A DNA stretch of 64,000 nt from Holacanthus passer (taxonomy: Eukaryota > Chordata > Actinopteri > Pomacanthidae). The notes under the pieces were generated by a model. That model did no database searches. It saw nothing but the letters and a program-made list of their open reading frames with translations, and was not told the DNA's origin. The stretch is from assembly GCA_025331565.1 (NCBI GenBank), contig JAFREQ010000012.1:13072501-13136500 (forward strand), in the 5' to 3' direction. Of the stretch, positions 49,601-60,300 are shown piece by piece. Made by a program: the position numbers and the translations under genes. Numbering within the stretch: the stretch's first letter is position 1; each line of letters opens with the position of its first letter.

Positions 49601-50129
49601 TGTAATTTAATTTGGACTTCTAAAGAGTTCAGATTCTTATTTACAGTTTGTTTTGTTGGGTTGACTTTAAAAACGGATTTCAAGAGGGATATATTTTAAC
49701 AAACTGCTCCGTGTAAACCCAAGTAAATATTCAGCCATCATTCTTTATTTATTGAAAGCTTTTTTCTTCCTATGTGCAAAGCTTTCTTTAAGACAAATTT
49801 CACACTTTGGCACCGAGTAAAATATTCTAGGTTAAACTATATTATCTGTTAAATTCATTAAATTAACTGAAAGTGCACAAAATGAACAGTCTCTATATTG
49901 TTCATTGAATTCTGCCAATCTTTCCAGGAAACTTAAAAATAGTAATGTGTTAACAAAATGACCTGTTTCAGACAATGTGAAATGAATACTTGTCCATAAA
50001 GTTTATTACTTGACAATCAACTGTCTATTTATTGACACTGCCATAAAAACCATACATACAAAGATTGAAGCTCTTACCACAAACGCAGGTCAGGAAGCAT
50101 CCAAACATAAGTACTTCAATCATCATCAT
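46687..50129 (-). CDS. tapbpl: TAP-binding protein-like (TAPBPR), MHC-I peptide editor
   Basis: Eight exons: 50078-50129, 49203-49415, 48847-49116, 48523-48723, 47700-47867, 47516-47619, 47157-47382, 46687-46754; phases join to give 433 residues (human TAPBPR has 468). Order: signal peptide (MMMIEVLMFGCFLTCVCA); tapasin-type N-terminal domain (18-178, starting NGVADVVLSCSLVEEG); Ig V-like domain (179-301; DVLLNCGF, VFDEGTYICTV); Ig C1 domain (302-410; QKLSCHCTKYYPLDAQMEWL, SSHRQHGDGTYSLSSHLTVP, KIICSVSHPTLDTPL); transmembrane helix (WVLGFLVVTLIFF); and a tail of about five residues (YQVMR). SHRQHxDGTxSxxS and CxVxHPxL are tapasin-family hallmarks. TAPBPR edits peptides on MHC-I in the ER. Both Ig domains are interrupted by introns (between 48523 and 47867, and between 47516 and 47382). 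Neighbours vamp1 and mrpl51 match mammalian order. Confidence 0.92.
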
Positions 50130-50224
50130 GGAGTCTGGTTTCCTTGTTTTCAGTGTTAAAAGCAAAGTTTAACGTTGCTACGACAAGATAAAGTGAAATA
50201 ACTGCAGAGATCACAAAGTCACCA

Positions 50225-50445
50225 GCTCACTTTCACTTTTGATTTCAACAACAGCAGCTCATCGTGTCACAACACTCACACTATTTCACATTTGATTTGT
50301 CCTCATCCCATCGATAATGTACAAGAGCTGTGCAGAGAAATAGATAAATATAAAATAATCTAACAGGAAACTCTTGAGGTAGTAAAAGAGCTGCAGGTAC
50401 GTGCTGTCCGGAGCATGCGCATAACGCAACAGAAAATGAAAGTCA
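50225..50445 (-). promoter_or_regulatory. Interferon-response-like elements upstream of tapbpl
   Basis: GAAAATGAAAG at 50432-50442 matches the ISRE core GAAANNGAAA exactly. TCACTTTCACTTTTGATTTC at 50227-50246 reads AAAAGTGAAAG on the minus strand, an IRF-type element, about 100 bp upstream of the tapbpl ATG. Interferon control would fit an antigen-presentation gene. The sequence match is direct; function is inferred. Confidence 0.5.
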
Positions 50446-51120
50446 ACAGACAGAATCGTCCAATCACAGAGCAGCAGGGAGCGCGTCATCAAACACTATA
50501 GTTTTTAATTTTCAATGTAATACAAATGCAAAAAGGGGGTTTATTTGCATTTATTTGGAAGTTTAGTTTATGGATAACTATTCAGGGATATTCAGCTAAA
50601 GTGATTGTTCAACATTTTGGGAAATATGGTTGAGTTTGGTGAGAGTAAATATGAAGCTAATGCTACAGCCAGATGCAGTTAAGTAGCTTAGCATCTATCC
50701 AAAGGTGACTAAAATCCACATTGATTAGACACGTTATTTTGTCATTTTTACACTTTGATTTTTATACAAATTAAACATCTGTGAGCTCCTCTCATCATCA
50801 GGAACAGGAACTTTAAGGTGAAAAGAAATGAGAGTACGTTGCTGAAGATTACTATCGTATTGTCTTATTAGGGAAATTATTATTATTAGGCTAAAAATAA
50901 AGCTGCCTTAACTAATATTAACAATGGTTATAACACAAAGGGCCCAGTTATCATCTTAACCAGAGAGATGATCTGTGACTAATCTGAGATACATGCATGA
51001 AAAGGCACATGTAGCTGTATTATGTGGCTTGTTGTTTTTATTGTCTTTATTGTGCAACACTGCAGAAAGAGTATATTTAAAGCAAAATTACTTCTCTCTT
51101 TTCTTATTTTATTGTCAATT
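50445..51120. other. Spacer between tapbpl and the complement block
   Basis: No exon is supported. The right end (from 50961) is the 3' flank of c1r copy A and starts a segment that recurs at 54926 (see repeat entry). Confidence 0.5.
50961..51030 (+). repeat. Duplicated 3' flank, copy 1
   Basis: CAGAGAGATGATCTGTGACT then AATCTGAGATACAT, AAAAGGCACATGTA and AGCTGTATTATGT recur at 54926-54998 with few changes and a small indel. The sequences on the left of the two CAGAGAG starts differ. The two copies are 3,965 bp apart and each lies downstream of a c1r stop codon. Confidence 0.85.
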
Positions 51121-54100
51121 TCAGTTCTCCTGCATGGTCTTGCTGATCCAGTCCAGGTAGTTGTTGACTCTGGTATAGACTCTGTATATTCCCTGCTGTC
51201 CACAGTCAACCCCCCAGCTGACAATCCCAGCAGCCCAGAACCGTCCATCATCTCTCACAGCGAAGGGGCCTCCACTGTCACCCAGACAGGAGTCCTTCCC
51301 ACCTTCAGGGACTCCACCACAAAACATGTTATTTGTCAGACTTGGTAAGTTGTTCCTTGTCTTCTTCAACTTATTGAATGAATTATTACACGTCTCCTGC
51401 TCCACCACAGGGAGCTGCACATACTTCAGCTTCTTTGTTATCCTTGGGGGGTAAATTTCCATAATGCCAAAGCCTGACACCATCCTGAAAATAAATAAAT
51501 AAATAATAATAAGTCTCCTGTCTGGATTGTGTACAAGATTTACACGTTGGCACGACAAGGGGAACAAAGTGAAATGCAAAATAGATAGAGAAAAAAATTC
51601 ATTCTTTACCCCATCATGCCAGTGATGTATGTGGCGCCCTCTGCCTGCAAACATATTGGCATAATGGATGAGTTAAATGTGATCGGGTCTTGCAGTTTGA
51701 TCAAGGCAATGTCATTGTTGAAGTCTACGCCATTGGAGTTGTTGTAATCAGGGTGAATATGGATTGAAGCAGCATACACAGGAAAGCCCAAAAGGGTTTT
51801 AAGATCGGTATGCCCCATGTAAATCTGCAAATTAACAGCACAGGAGGAAATAAATGTTAAGTCAAAAACATGGAGACAAATGGCATGTAGATAGCTCATA
51901 TAGGAGCCCACTTACCTGTACAGTCTTATTTGATACTGGTTTTCCGCTATGTGCTAGGTCATGACCCGCTGTCATAATCCAGCGGTCTGCGATCACCATG
52001 CCTCCTACTCTTATTCCATCTATATTCAGTAACACCTGCCAGGGGATGGTATTCTCTGGAGCTTCTCTGCCTCCAATGATCCTCTGATATGATGAGATGA
52101 GTTTTGTGGGCTGTCCACAGACTGGATGAGACAGGCAAATATTAGGTTCAAATAGACACAGATTTCATGTTTCAATAAAACGAGATTAGGTGTCAAAGGG
52201 TGTTTTTATACCAGGTATACAGGTTGGAGTGACATCACTGTGAGTGGATCGCCACTTTCCGTCTGCTCGACAAGTGAAAGTAACTGAAGACCAGAGGGAG
52301 GTAATGGTATTATGTTTTGTTAAGATATATCAGAAATGTCATTTTGCATTAATGATATTTTTTAAATAATGTACATAAATATCTCACCATTTTTTCTCCC
52401 AGGGAGAGAGTAAAATGGTTCATTGCAGTGATACTGGACAACAGTATGATACTGATTCTGAAAGGTCATGCCTCCATTCAGCAAAGGTTCGGGTTCTCCG
52501 CAATCAATTTCTGCACAAGAACAAAACAAGATCATATTATTAATTTGCCAGTGAAGCAAAGAAAACATTAAACCATCATCAGCTTGTATCCTTGGTCACA
52601 GGTCTCTCCGCATTTATCTACATTGTCCAGAAATGTACATTTGACCTCTGGAAAGCACATTTACTGTTTGTTACCATAGATGAACTAAAATATGATCTTT
52701 CTCTCCCTTCGTCCCTCACTATATGTGCTGTAGTTCAGGCTCCAGCCGTGACTCAGGCCTTCATCATCAGTGTGGTAGTCCAGCATGACAGTGTCGGAGT
52801 TTGTCATTATCACACCTGGACTCTTTCCACCACACAGCTTGATGGGCTCTCTGTCTGGGATGGTCAGCTACAAGGGGCAGAGGAGTCAAAAGGGTATTTA
52901 TATACAATGAAGCACATCAGAGTTTTAATTTTCATTTGTTGTCAGGAAACCCTTTTCCAATACCTGCAGCCAGTGATGTGGACACCTGGGACCTTGCTGA
53001 GTGTCTGTGCTGATTATATGGAAGTTGTCAGTGAAGTTGAGAGTGACAATGAATCCGGGGTCCATAGAAATGATGTACTTGCAAGACAGAGAGGGAGGTG
53101 AGGGACCAGGGTATCTTGGACTGGACAGATGTCCCTCATGCTTGTCAAATATACCATCACAGGAAACTGGACATGGGACAAAAGCAAGTGTTATTGTGGC
53201 AAGAACAAGAGATTCAATAGTTCACCTCGAAATCACGATTAGCAGCATTGACGCCATGCTGTAACTACTGAGCTTCATAGGATGACACAGTACAAAGAAA
53301 CATGCATTCACTGTATCTGATACTCACAGACACATGTGCGCTGGTCTGAATGAAGTTTGTAGTCAGATGGGCAGGAGCAGTGATAAGAACCAGGAGTGTT
53401 GACGCAGATCTGAGAGCAGAGTGGACCTGAGTCACCTCCAGGGTCTGGTCTTGAACACTCATCTATGTCTGATAATGAGAAAATGAGAAAATATTAAAGG
53501 GAAAATCTAACCTGAAGCAGAATTTTGGTTATTCATGTATATTTGTAGTGTTGTTGGCTTAGTTTTAATTTGCGAATTTGAAGAAGTCTTGTGTTTGGAA
53601 CAAGACTGTTATAATGGCATCTATGGAGACAAATCTTGGAGGTACATTTTGATTTGACTTTTTAAAATCATACTGACCAAAATGCCCGAATAAGCACTGT
53701 GCTAATCATGTTTTAGGTGAAATTTCTCTTGAAGGTTTGGGGACATAAAGCATTTAAGGAAAGAGGGAAGTGATCAATACCTGTCGCATTGTAGACGGCA
53801 GAGAAGCCAATGTGCTGCTGGAGCTCTGGAGCGAAGTCACTTGTTCGGAAGATGACAGCCAGTCTGTTGGTTTGAGAAAGGATCGGCTCTTTGCCTGGAT
53901 GATCAGTTGAATTCTCCTGACCACAAAACTTCCCCAAGACCTGTTGATCATAGAGAACCTGAAAAGTGCAAAAAGCAAAAAAGACATGAGACACTTATAC
54001 AGGTCAAAGTTACGTAATAAATTAGACTGAAATTTGCATCTGGACTTGAGCATGAAAACACTGATCTATTGTTTGGAATATGGCATATTAGTTGTCAGTA

Positions 54101-54623
54101 TGGTTCTGACCGTCACAGAGTCTTCATGACAGCCTGGCGAAGCTTTAATATCCAGGTGTGTGAAGGACAGCTGGAGCCGGTAGCCCTTAGGAAGCCAGAT
54201 GGCCCATTGCTTCTGCACGTTGGGAAGGTAAGGTTGAGGATACTGAGGGGATTGGATCTCCCCATGTATTATTGTTGGATTGTTGAGCAAGTCCCAGCAC
54301 TCGCTCACTGATAAACACAGAAACCTGGAATTATTGTGCAGAAACAGAGAGTTGGAACAAAGCTGCTAGTCTAAAGTCAATACAAACAGAAAAAGAGCAA
54401 ACACAGCGACACAATAATTTTTAACTTCTGCGACTATGTGGTAAAAGCTGATCACTTATAATCAACTGCTCATAGTCAGAGCTGTAGTTTAGTTTCACAC
54501 TAATAGTGTGTATATCCTGCAATTTATTTGAAGATAGAAATTCACCAAAAAAGAAACATTCATTAAAACGTGTGAGATGAAATTAGATCAAGCTTACCAT
54601 ATAACACAGCAGGTCCATCCCAT
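51121..54623 (-). CDS. Complement C1r-like protease, copy A, lacking CCP1
   Basis: Exons: 54598-54623, 54111-54324, 53781-53958, 53328-53468, 52964-53166, 52720-52867, 52388-52510, 52212-52283, 51916-52121, 51610-51824, 51121-51484; about 629 residues (copy B and human C1r are about 705). Order: signal peptide (MGWTCCVIWFLCLSVS); CUB1; calcium-binding EGF (CVNTPGSYHCSC); CUB2 (CGGKSPGVIMTNSD); a single CCP equivalent to CCP2 (IDCGEPEPLLNGG...TCIP); and serine protease. Activation site QR/IIGG, His57 in MTAGHDLA, Asp102 in FNNDIALI, Asp189 and Ser195 in DSCLGDSGGP (AGT serine codon) are all present, so the protease could be active. The expected CCP1 is replaced by a relic exon (52574-52647) and its second exon is gone. 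The model joins CUB2 to CCP2 directly, phase 1 to phase 1. C1r normally cleaves C1s in the C1 complex. It may be functional or an early pseudogene. Confidence 0.78.
52574..52647 (-). pseudogene. Relic CCP1 exon of c1r copy A
   Basis: Minus-strand translation ends CDQGYKLMM, identical to the end of the CCP1 first exon in copy B (57303-57421), and starts VKCTFLDNV, like copy B QCPFPGNV. About 15 residues in the middle are deleted (74 bp against 119 bp). The donor is a poor GTTTAA. If this exon were spliced to the CCP2 exon (52510) the frame would shift and hit a stop after ten codons, because the CCP1 second exon is missing. Confidence 0.8.
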
Positions 54624-54925
54624 GACTGCGACGTCTCACGCACAAATGGACCATTAATGTCACAGGCTGTTGCTTGTCGTAGTTTGCAGTGGAATTTAAC
54701 CTCCAGGATTTGTTTGTCTTGGCAAAAATAAATGCAGGTGTGAACTGTAGAAGAACAGTGGCTGAACTGAACCACAAAATGGAGGAGTAAAACAGAGTGT
54801 GTGTACAGTAAAAAAAGTCCCAGAATAAAGGTACAGTGAAGACCTAAAACAGTCAATGGAAGGAGAGGCAGTGGCATTTATCAAGATTGATGCCACTGTT
54901 GTTGAAGTGGAATCCAGTTTTTTTA
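54624..54925 (-). promoter_or_regulatory. Upstream region of c1r copy A
   Basis: TGTTTGTCTTGGCAAAA at 54711-54727 recurs exactly upstream of copy B (60156-60172), as does a degenerate ACATTAATGYCACA nearby (about 54653 and 60087). TGTTTGTC resembles a FOXA (HNF3) site, which would fit liver expression. The region ends at the duplication boundary 54926. Confidence 0.5.
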
Positions 54926-54998
54926 CAGAGAGATGATCTGTGACTAATCTGAGATACATTCAGGAAAAGGCACATGTACTATAGCTGTATTATGTCAC
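54926..54998 (+). repeat. Duplicated 3' flank, copy 2
   Basis: Second copy of the segment at 50961. It marks the left limit of homology between the copy A and copy B units, and so the likely junction of a tandem duplication of about 4 kb. Confidence 0.85.
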
Positions 54999-55192
54999 TT
55001 TATTCCAAAAATAGGAGAATTAAATACAGCAGCAAAGACTTTACAATCAGCATGACATTCATTCAAAAATTCTAGCAAGTTTGAAAATGGTACTAATCAT
55101 CATCAAGTAGAAATTTGAAAATTGATTAACCTTTTTTCTTTATTTATTTTATTATAGATGTTACATGATCATGTAATGAATAACTGTCAATT

Positions 55193-58100
55193 TCAGTTCT
55201 CCTGCATCGTCTTGTTGATCCAGTCCAGGTAGTTGTTGACTCTGGTATAGACTCCATATGTTCCCTGCTGTCCACAGTCAACCCCCCAGCTGACGATCCC
55301 AGCCGCCCAGAACCGTCCATCGTCCCTCATGGCGAAGGGGCCTCCGCTGTCACCTTGGCAGGAGTCCTTCCCGCCTTCGGGGACTCCAGCACAAAACATC
55401 ATATTTGTCAGACTTGGTACATTGTCCTTTGTCTTCTTTGACAAAATGATTGAATCATTGCATGTCCTCTGGTCCACTACGGGGAGCTGCACATACTTCA
55501 GCTTATTTGTTAAAATCCGTCGATGGTGACTTTCTGTGAGGCCAAAGCCAGACACCAGCCTGAAAAAAGTGTGAAAGAGACAGTTATGGTGAATTTAGTA
55601 GAAATAAGCAAATCTGAGTCTCCTCTCTAGAAGATGGTAGAGTAGAAGCAAGGTAAAAGGACTGCGCTGTGAAAATAAATAAAATGATATTAAATGGATT
55701 ATATAGCATTATGAACTGAAACCCAGAAGTTGGTTCTTTACCCCATCATGCCAGTGGTGTATGTGGCGCCCTCTGCTGGCAAACATATTGGCATAACAGT
55801 TGAGTTAAATGTGATCGGGTCTTGCAGTTTGATCAAGGCAATGTCATTGTTGAAGTCTACGCCGTTGGGGTTGTTATATTCAGGGTGAAGACGGACTGCG
55901 GCTGCATGCACAGGAGAGGCTGTCAGGGTCTGAACATTAGTGAGTCCCATGTAAATCTGCAAATCAAAAGCACAGGAGGAAATAGATGTCAGCTCAAAAG
56001 CATGAAGGCAATGGCAATGTAGATAACACCTACAGCAGCCCACTTACCCGTACAGCCTCGCTTGGTACTATGTTTTCTTTCTCTCTGAGAACATGAGCCG
56101 CAGTCATAATCCAGCGGTCTGCGATCACCATGCCTCCTGCTCTCTGTCCATCTATACTCAGTAACACCTGCCAGGGGATGGTGTTCTCTGGAGCTTCACT
56201 GCCTCCAATGATCCTCTGATAGGCAGGGATGAGTTTCGTGGGCTGTCCACAGACTGGGTGGGATACAGACGTTTATGTGTGTCTAAAATTTCACATCATA
56301 TTCCAATTAAACAAAAGATTCGAGACTAAGACTAAATTAGGAAAAGCAATACCTGGTATACAAACTGGACTGATAACAACTTCATTGTTGGATCTCCACT
56401 TTCTGTCTGCTTCACAGGTGAAGACAACTGAAGAGCAAAGAGAAGACAAAACTTTATCTTAGCTGAGCACACCCATTAATGATGCTTTGAGGGCAGCTTT
56501 ACATCTTTTAGCCCAATAACTTAAAATCATATATACATTACTCCACAGCTAACCAAGACTGTGCTTTAAAAATATCTGTGAATGCTTCTTAAAATATATT
56601 TTGTGTTAAATATTTTTCCAGGCTTCCATTGCTTTCCATTAAAAATCTACTAGCAAACTTTTAAATCTTGCTTAGGTTTTTGTGACATGTACATTATCAG
56701 TAAGAGGCAATGCAGTGGAGAAATCAGTCTGAACTTAAACTGCATTGCCACACAATGAATGGAAAATGAATGCAATTCACCGAGTTTCAAGAGTCTGCTT
56801 GGAAACCAGTGACTGGTAGGAAAAATCTGTAACATCATAGAACATGTGTGTAAATATCTCACCGTTAATGCCCCCAAGGAGCGAGTAAAATGGTTCATTG
56901 CAGTGATACTGAACGACAGAGCGGTACTGGTTCTGAAAGCCAGACAGGAAGGTCACTCCTCCGTTCAGCAAAGGTGAGGGTTCTCCACAATCAATTACTG
57001 CAGAGGAACAAAACAAGGACATGTTAATATGACACAGGGAATGACTAAGACTTCATTTGTAGTTGAATCAAACGTTAGTGTCTGCTCATTTTGCAATTTT
57101 ATTTGACTTAACATACTGTGGCATTCTGGCAGAGGGAGGTGCCATTGTCCATTGTTTTGGCACATGCTAGAGTAACTCTCTATCTCCTTTCCATTCTGAC
57201 GGAGAACAGAAGGGAACTGATGAAATATCAGCCCAATACTTTTTTTTATCACACAATGACAAATATACAAGTGCCCTCTGTGGATTGTAAGTCTTATCTA
57301 ACCATCATCAGCTTGTATCCTTGGTCACAGCGCACAAAGATGCGGTCTCTGTAGAGATATTCAGTCAAGATAGGAGTGACCCTGCCCTGAGCCACATTAC
57401 CAGGAAATGGACACTGCATTCCTGGAAACACCAAAGACAAGCAGACATGTAACATCAGCTGCTTAACTATAGTGATCAAACTGTAAGAAGCAATCAGACA
57501 GTGTGGTGGAAAATGTATTTCACTGGAAGGACCATTAATTGCAGTTTAATTGCAGGTATTTTTGGTTTCATTGCTCCCTCCCTCACTGTGTGTGTTGTAG
57601 TCCAGGCTCCAGCCGCTGCTCTGGCCTTCATCATCAGTGTGGTAGTCCAGCGTGACCATGTTGGAGTTTGTCATTATCACACCTGGACTCTTTCCACCAC
57701 ACAGCTTCATGGGCTCTTTGCCTGGAATGGTTACCTTTAAAGAGAGAAGTACACAGCTCGTTTATTGTATAACGTCTGCTTAGCGCACAAGTGTGGAAGC
57801 TGCTTGTCATTACCTGCAGCCAGTGATGGAGACAGTTTGGGCCTTGCTCAGTGTCCACGCTCTCGATTTGGAAGTTGTCGGTGAAGTTAAGAGAGACAGT
57901 GAAGCCAGATTCTACAGAGATGATGTACTGACAGGACACAGCGTGAGGCGGGGGGTCAGGGTATCCTGGACTGAACAGATGTCCCTCTGGCTCATCAAAT
58001 ATACCACCGCTGCAGGATACTGGCCAGTCGGATAAGGAAGACATGGTTCATGTTCCATCAGATCAAAACTTCTGCTTGCTTGTTAATACAATACTATCAA

Positions 58101-60011
58101 CTTCAGTCAAGTATTTAAGAAACTGTTGGAGGTTGCAGTTTGTGGTGTTGTTGAATTATATTGCATCCTGACAGGTATCTGCATAATACTCACACACACA
58201 GGTGCGCTGATCTGAGCGAAGCTCGAAGCCGTGGTGACAAGAGCAGAGGTATGAGCCGAGGGTGTTGAGGCAGATCTGAGAGCAGAGCGGACCTGAGCCA
58301 TCGGCAGGTTCTGGTCCAGAACACTCGTCTATGTCTGATAGTGAGAGAGACATTAAGTTAGTCTGAGGTGGTTCAGCAGTAGAAGAGTGAAGCTGACAGA
58401 AGATGGATAAGTGCTACCTGTTGCCTGGTACTGAGCGGAGAAGCCCACATTCTGGCGGCGCTCAGGGTTGTTTTCATCTGTCTGGAAAATGAGGGTGAGT
58501 TTGTTTCCTGGAGACAACAGGGGCTCGCTGCCCGGATGATGCCCATCAGCAGAATTATCATGGCCACAAAACTTTCCCAGGACCTTTTCACCGTAGAGAA
58601 GCTGAAGGATCATATAAGGGATAAAATCTGAATCATGATGAGGAAATGTTGTGTGTCTCAGTTATGTAGAAGTATTTGGAAATGTTATTTATTGTACAAA
58701 TGCTGATTAGGATGTAAAACACCACGCAGCACATATCAGCAGCAGAATCTGTGGCAGTTGAGTCACCAAACCTTGAGCCAAAGTTGCATCTCAAGTCTTC
58801 TATGTTTGAATTTGAATCCAAGTCTGGATCTCAAGTCCTCTCATTACTTAAAGTTGCTATAGGTATTTTATATTAACAATGGATGGAATTAGTATATATA
58901 ATATAAAAGGACTTGTTCATCTTGATTAACCCACAGAAAGTTATCCCCTGACTCTGTATTCCCTCTCTGTACATCTTTCAGTCATTGTGTTGGTTTAAAG
59001 TGCCAGATATTTCCATCAGGAGTTGGTGGAGACCAAAACAGAGCTAAAAGTAGAGTGAATATTGGACTGACATTTATCTGGCAGCCAGATGAACAACTCC
59101 ACATGAATAATACTGTTGGTCAATGTTGTGTTTACAACTTGTTACACTACCAAATAAAAATCAAAATAATTGTAGGTTTAAGTTAACCTCCAAAATGGCA
59201 TTTAAGCTTAAATAATCTAGTAAACTAGTTTCTGTCAGAGGTTTACATATATACAGCAAAGCACATCTTTAACAGAGAAACATGTATGTATGTAGTTGCT
59301 GGAGAAAGTGTTCAAGGTAGAGTTCAAGTCGTCAATATTCAAGCCTGAGTCAGGTCGTCAAGTTTAGAACTCAAACACAACACTGGTCAGTTGTTTGTGA
59401 TATCATGTGTTGAAATGTGGCTCTGACTGTAAGGGAGTCGTAATGGCAGTCTGCAGAAGCTTCGATGTCCAGGTGCGTGAAGGTGAGTCGGATCTGGTAG
59501 CCCTCGGGCACGCTGAGGTCCCACTGCTGCAGCAGATTGGGGGCGTAAGGCTGTGGATACTGGGGGGACTGGACCTCCCCGTACATCACAGGCTCTGAGC
59601 TGGGCAGCCGTCGGCTCTCACTCGCTGACACATACAGAAACCTAAAAAGGAGAGATTGATCTGTTTATTTGGTTGTCTGAGCCGCTGGTCCAAAGTTGAT
59701 GCAAACAGAAGGAGAGCAAACAAAGCGACACAATCATCACAACTGTCGCAACCATGTAATTTTCTTGGGGCTTTATATATGGCATACTGAGACGGATCAC
59801 TCAGTCAACCTATACTGTTCATCTGTAATATTGGATGTAGAGAAGATAACACACAATAAGATAAGAAGCAGCTCCACAATTATGGCAGGTATACCCTGTG
59901 GATTTTGGAAGGAAGCTAGAAATTCATGACAAGAAATTTAATAAGTACAACATACAAATGGGTTTAAAATTCCATCTGAACTTACCAGATGATCCAGGAG
60001 ATCCAACCCAT
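55193..60011 (-). CDS. c1r: Complement C1r-like protease, copy B, complete
   Basis: Fourteen exons: 59986-60011, 59428-59641, 58418-58601, 58194-58334, 57814-58019, 57587-57734, 57303-57421, 57117-57195, 56863-56997, 56353-56427, 56048-56253, 55742-55956, 55193-55559 (with exon 1 carrying only 26 coding bases); all phases join to give 704 residues, against 705 in human C1r. Order: signal peptide (MGWISWIIWFLYVSA); CUB1 (18-141; YDSLTV, LGKFCGHDN); EGF (142-188; CLNTLGSYLCSC); CUB2 (189-306); CCP1 (307-372); CCP2 (373-442; IDCGEPSPLLNGG); and protease with AYQR/IIGG, TAAHVL (His57), FNNDIALI (Asp102) and DSCQGDSGGP (Asp189, Ser195, AGC codon). VSGFG, IVSWGVDCG and absence of the histidine-loop disulfide favour C1r over MASP1. 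Unlike the single-exon protease domain known for mammalian C1R, this one is split into three exons. Secreted; would activate C1s. Confidence 0.88.
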
Positions 60012-60300
60012 CTCTGCATTAAATGCTAAACCCGGGAGGGAACTGATCGGCTGCTGCAGGAGCAAATGTCTCACAATCAAGTGAAACATTAATGCCACAA
60101 AGTGTGTCGTTTCCAGTGTTTAGCAACTCACTGCGTTAATGCCAGGAATAATCCTTGTTTGTCTTGGCAAAATCAAAAGAGAGCTTGACTTTGAATTGTA
60201 GAGACAAGGGGTCAATGCTGGAAATGAATTCTCTTTAAAAAAGAGAATTAGTAAGACTAGACACCTGCAGTGAGATGCAAAGTCAACTCATTTTTTAGAT
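60012..60300 (-). promoter_or_regulatory. Upstream region of c1r copy B
   Basis: It holds the second copy of TGTTTGTCTTGGCAAAA (60156-60172), 145 bp upstream of the ATG, matching the element 88 bp upstream of copy A. Conservation in diverged flanking DNA suggests a control site. No TATA box is obvious. Confidence 0.45.

Noticed and set aside
51121..60011. MASP1/MASP3 as the identity of the two tandem proteases
   Set aside because: Lack of the histidine-loop disulfide, AGY serine codons, the VSGFG and GIVSWGVDCG motifs, and position next to c1s favour C1r, although the split protease exons recall MASP1.
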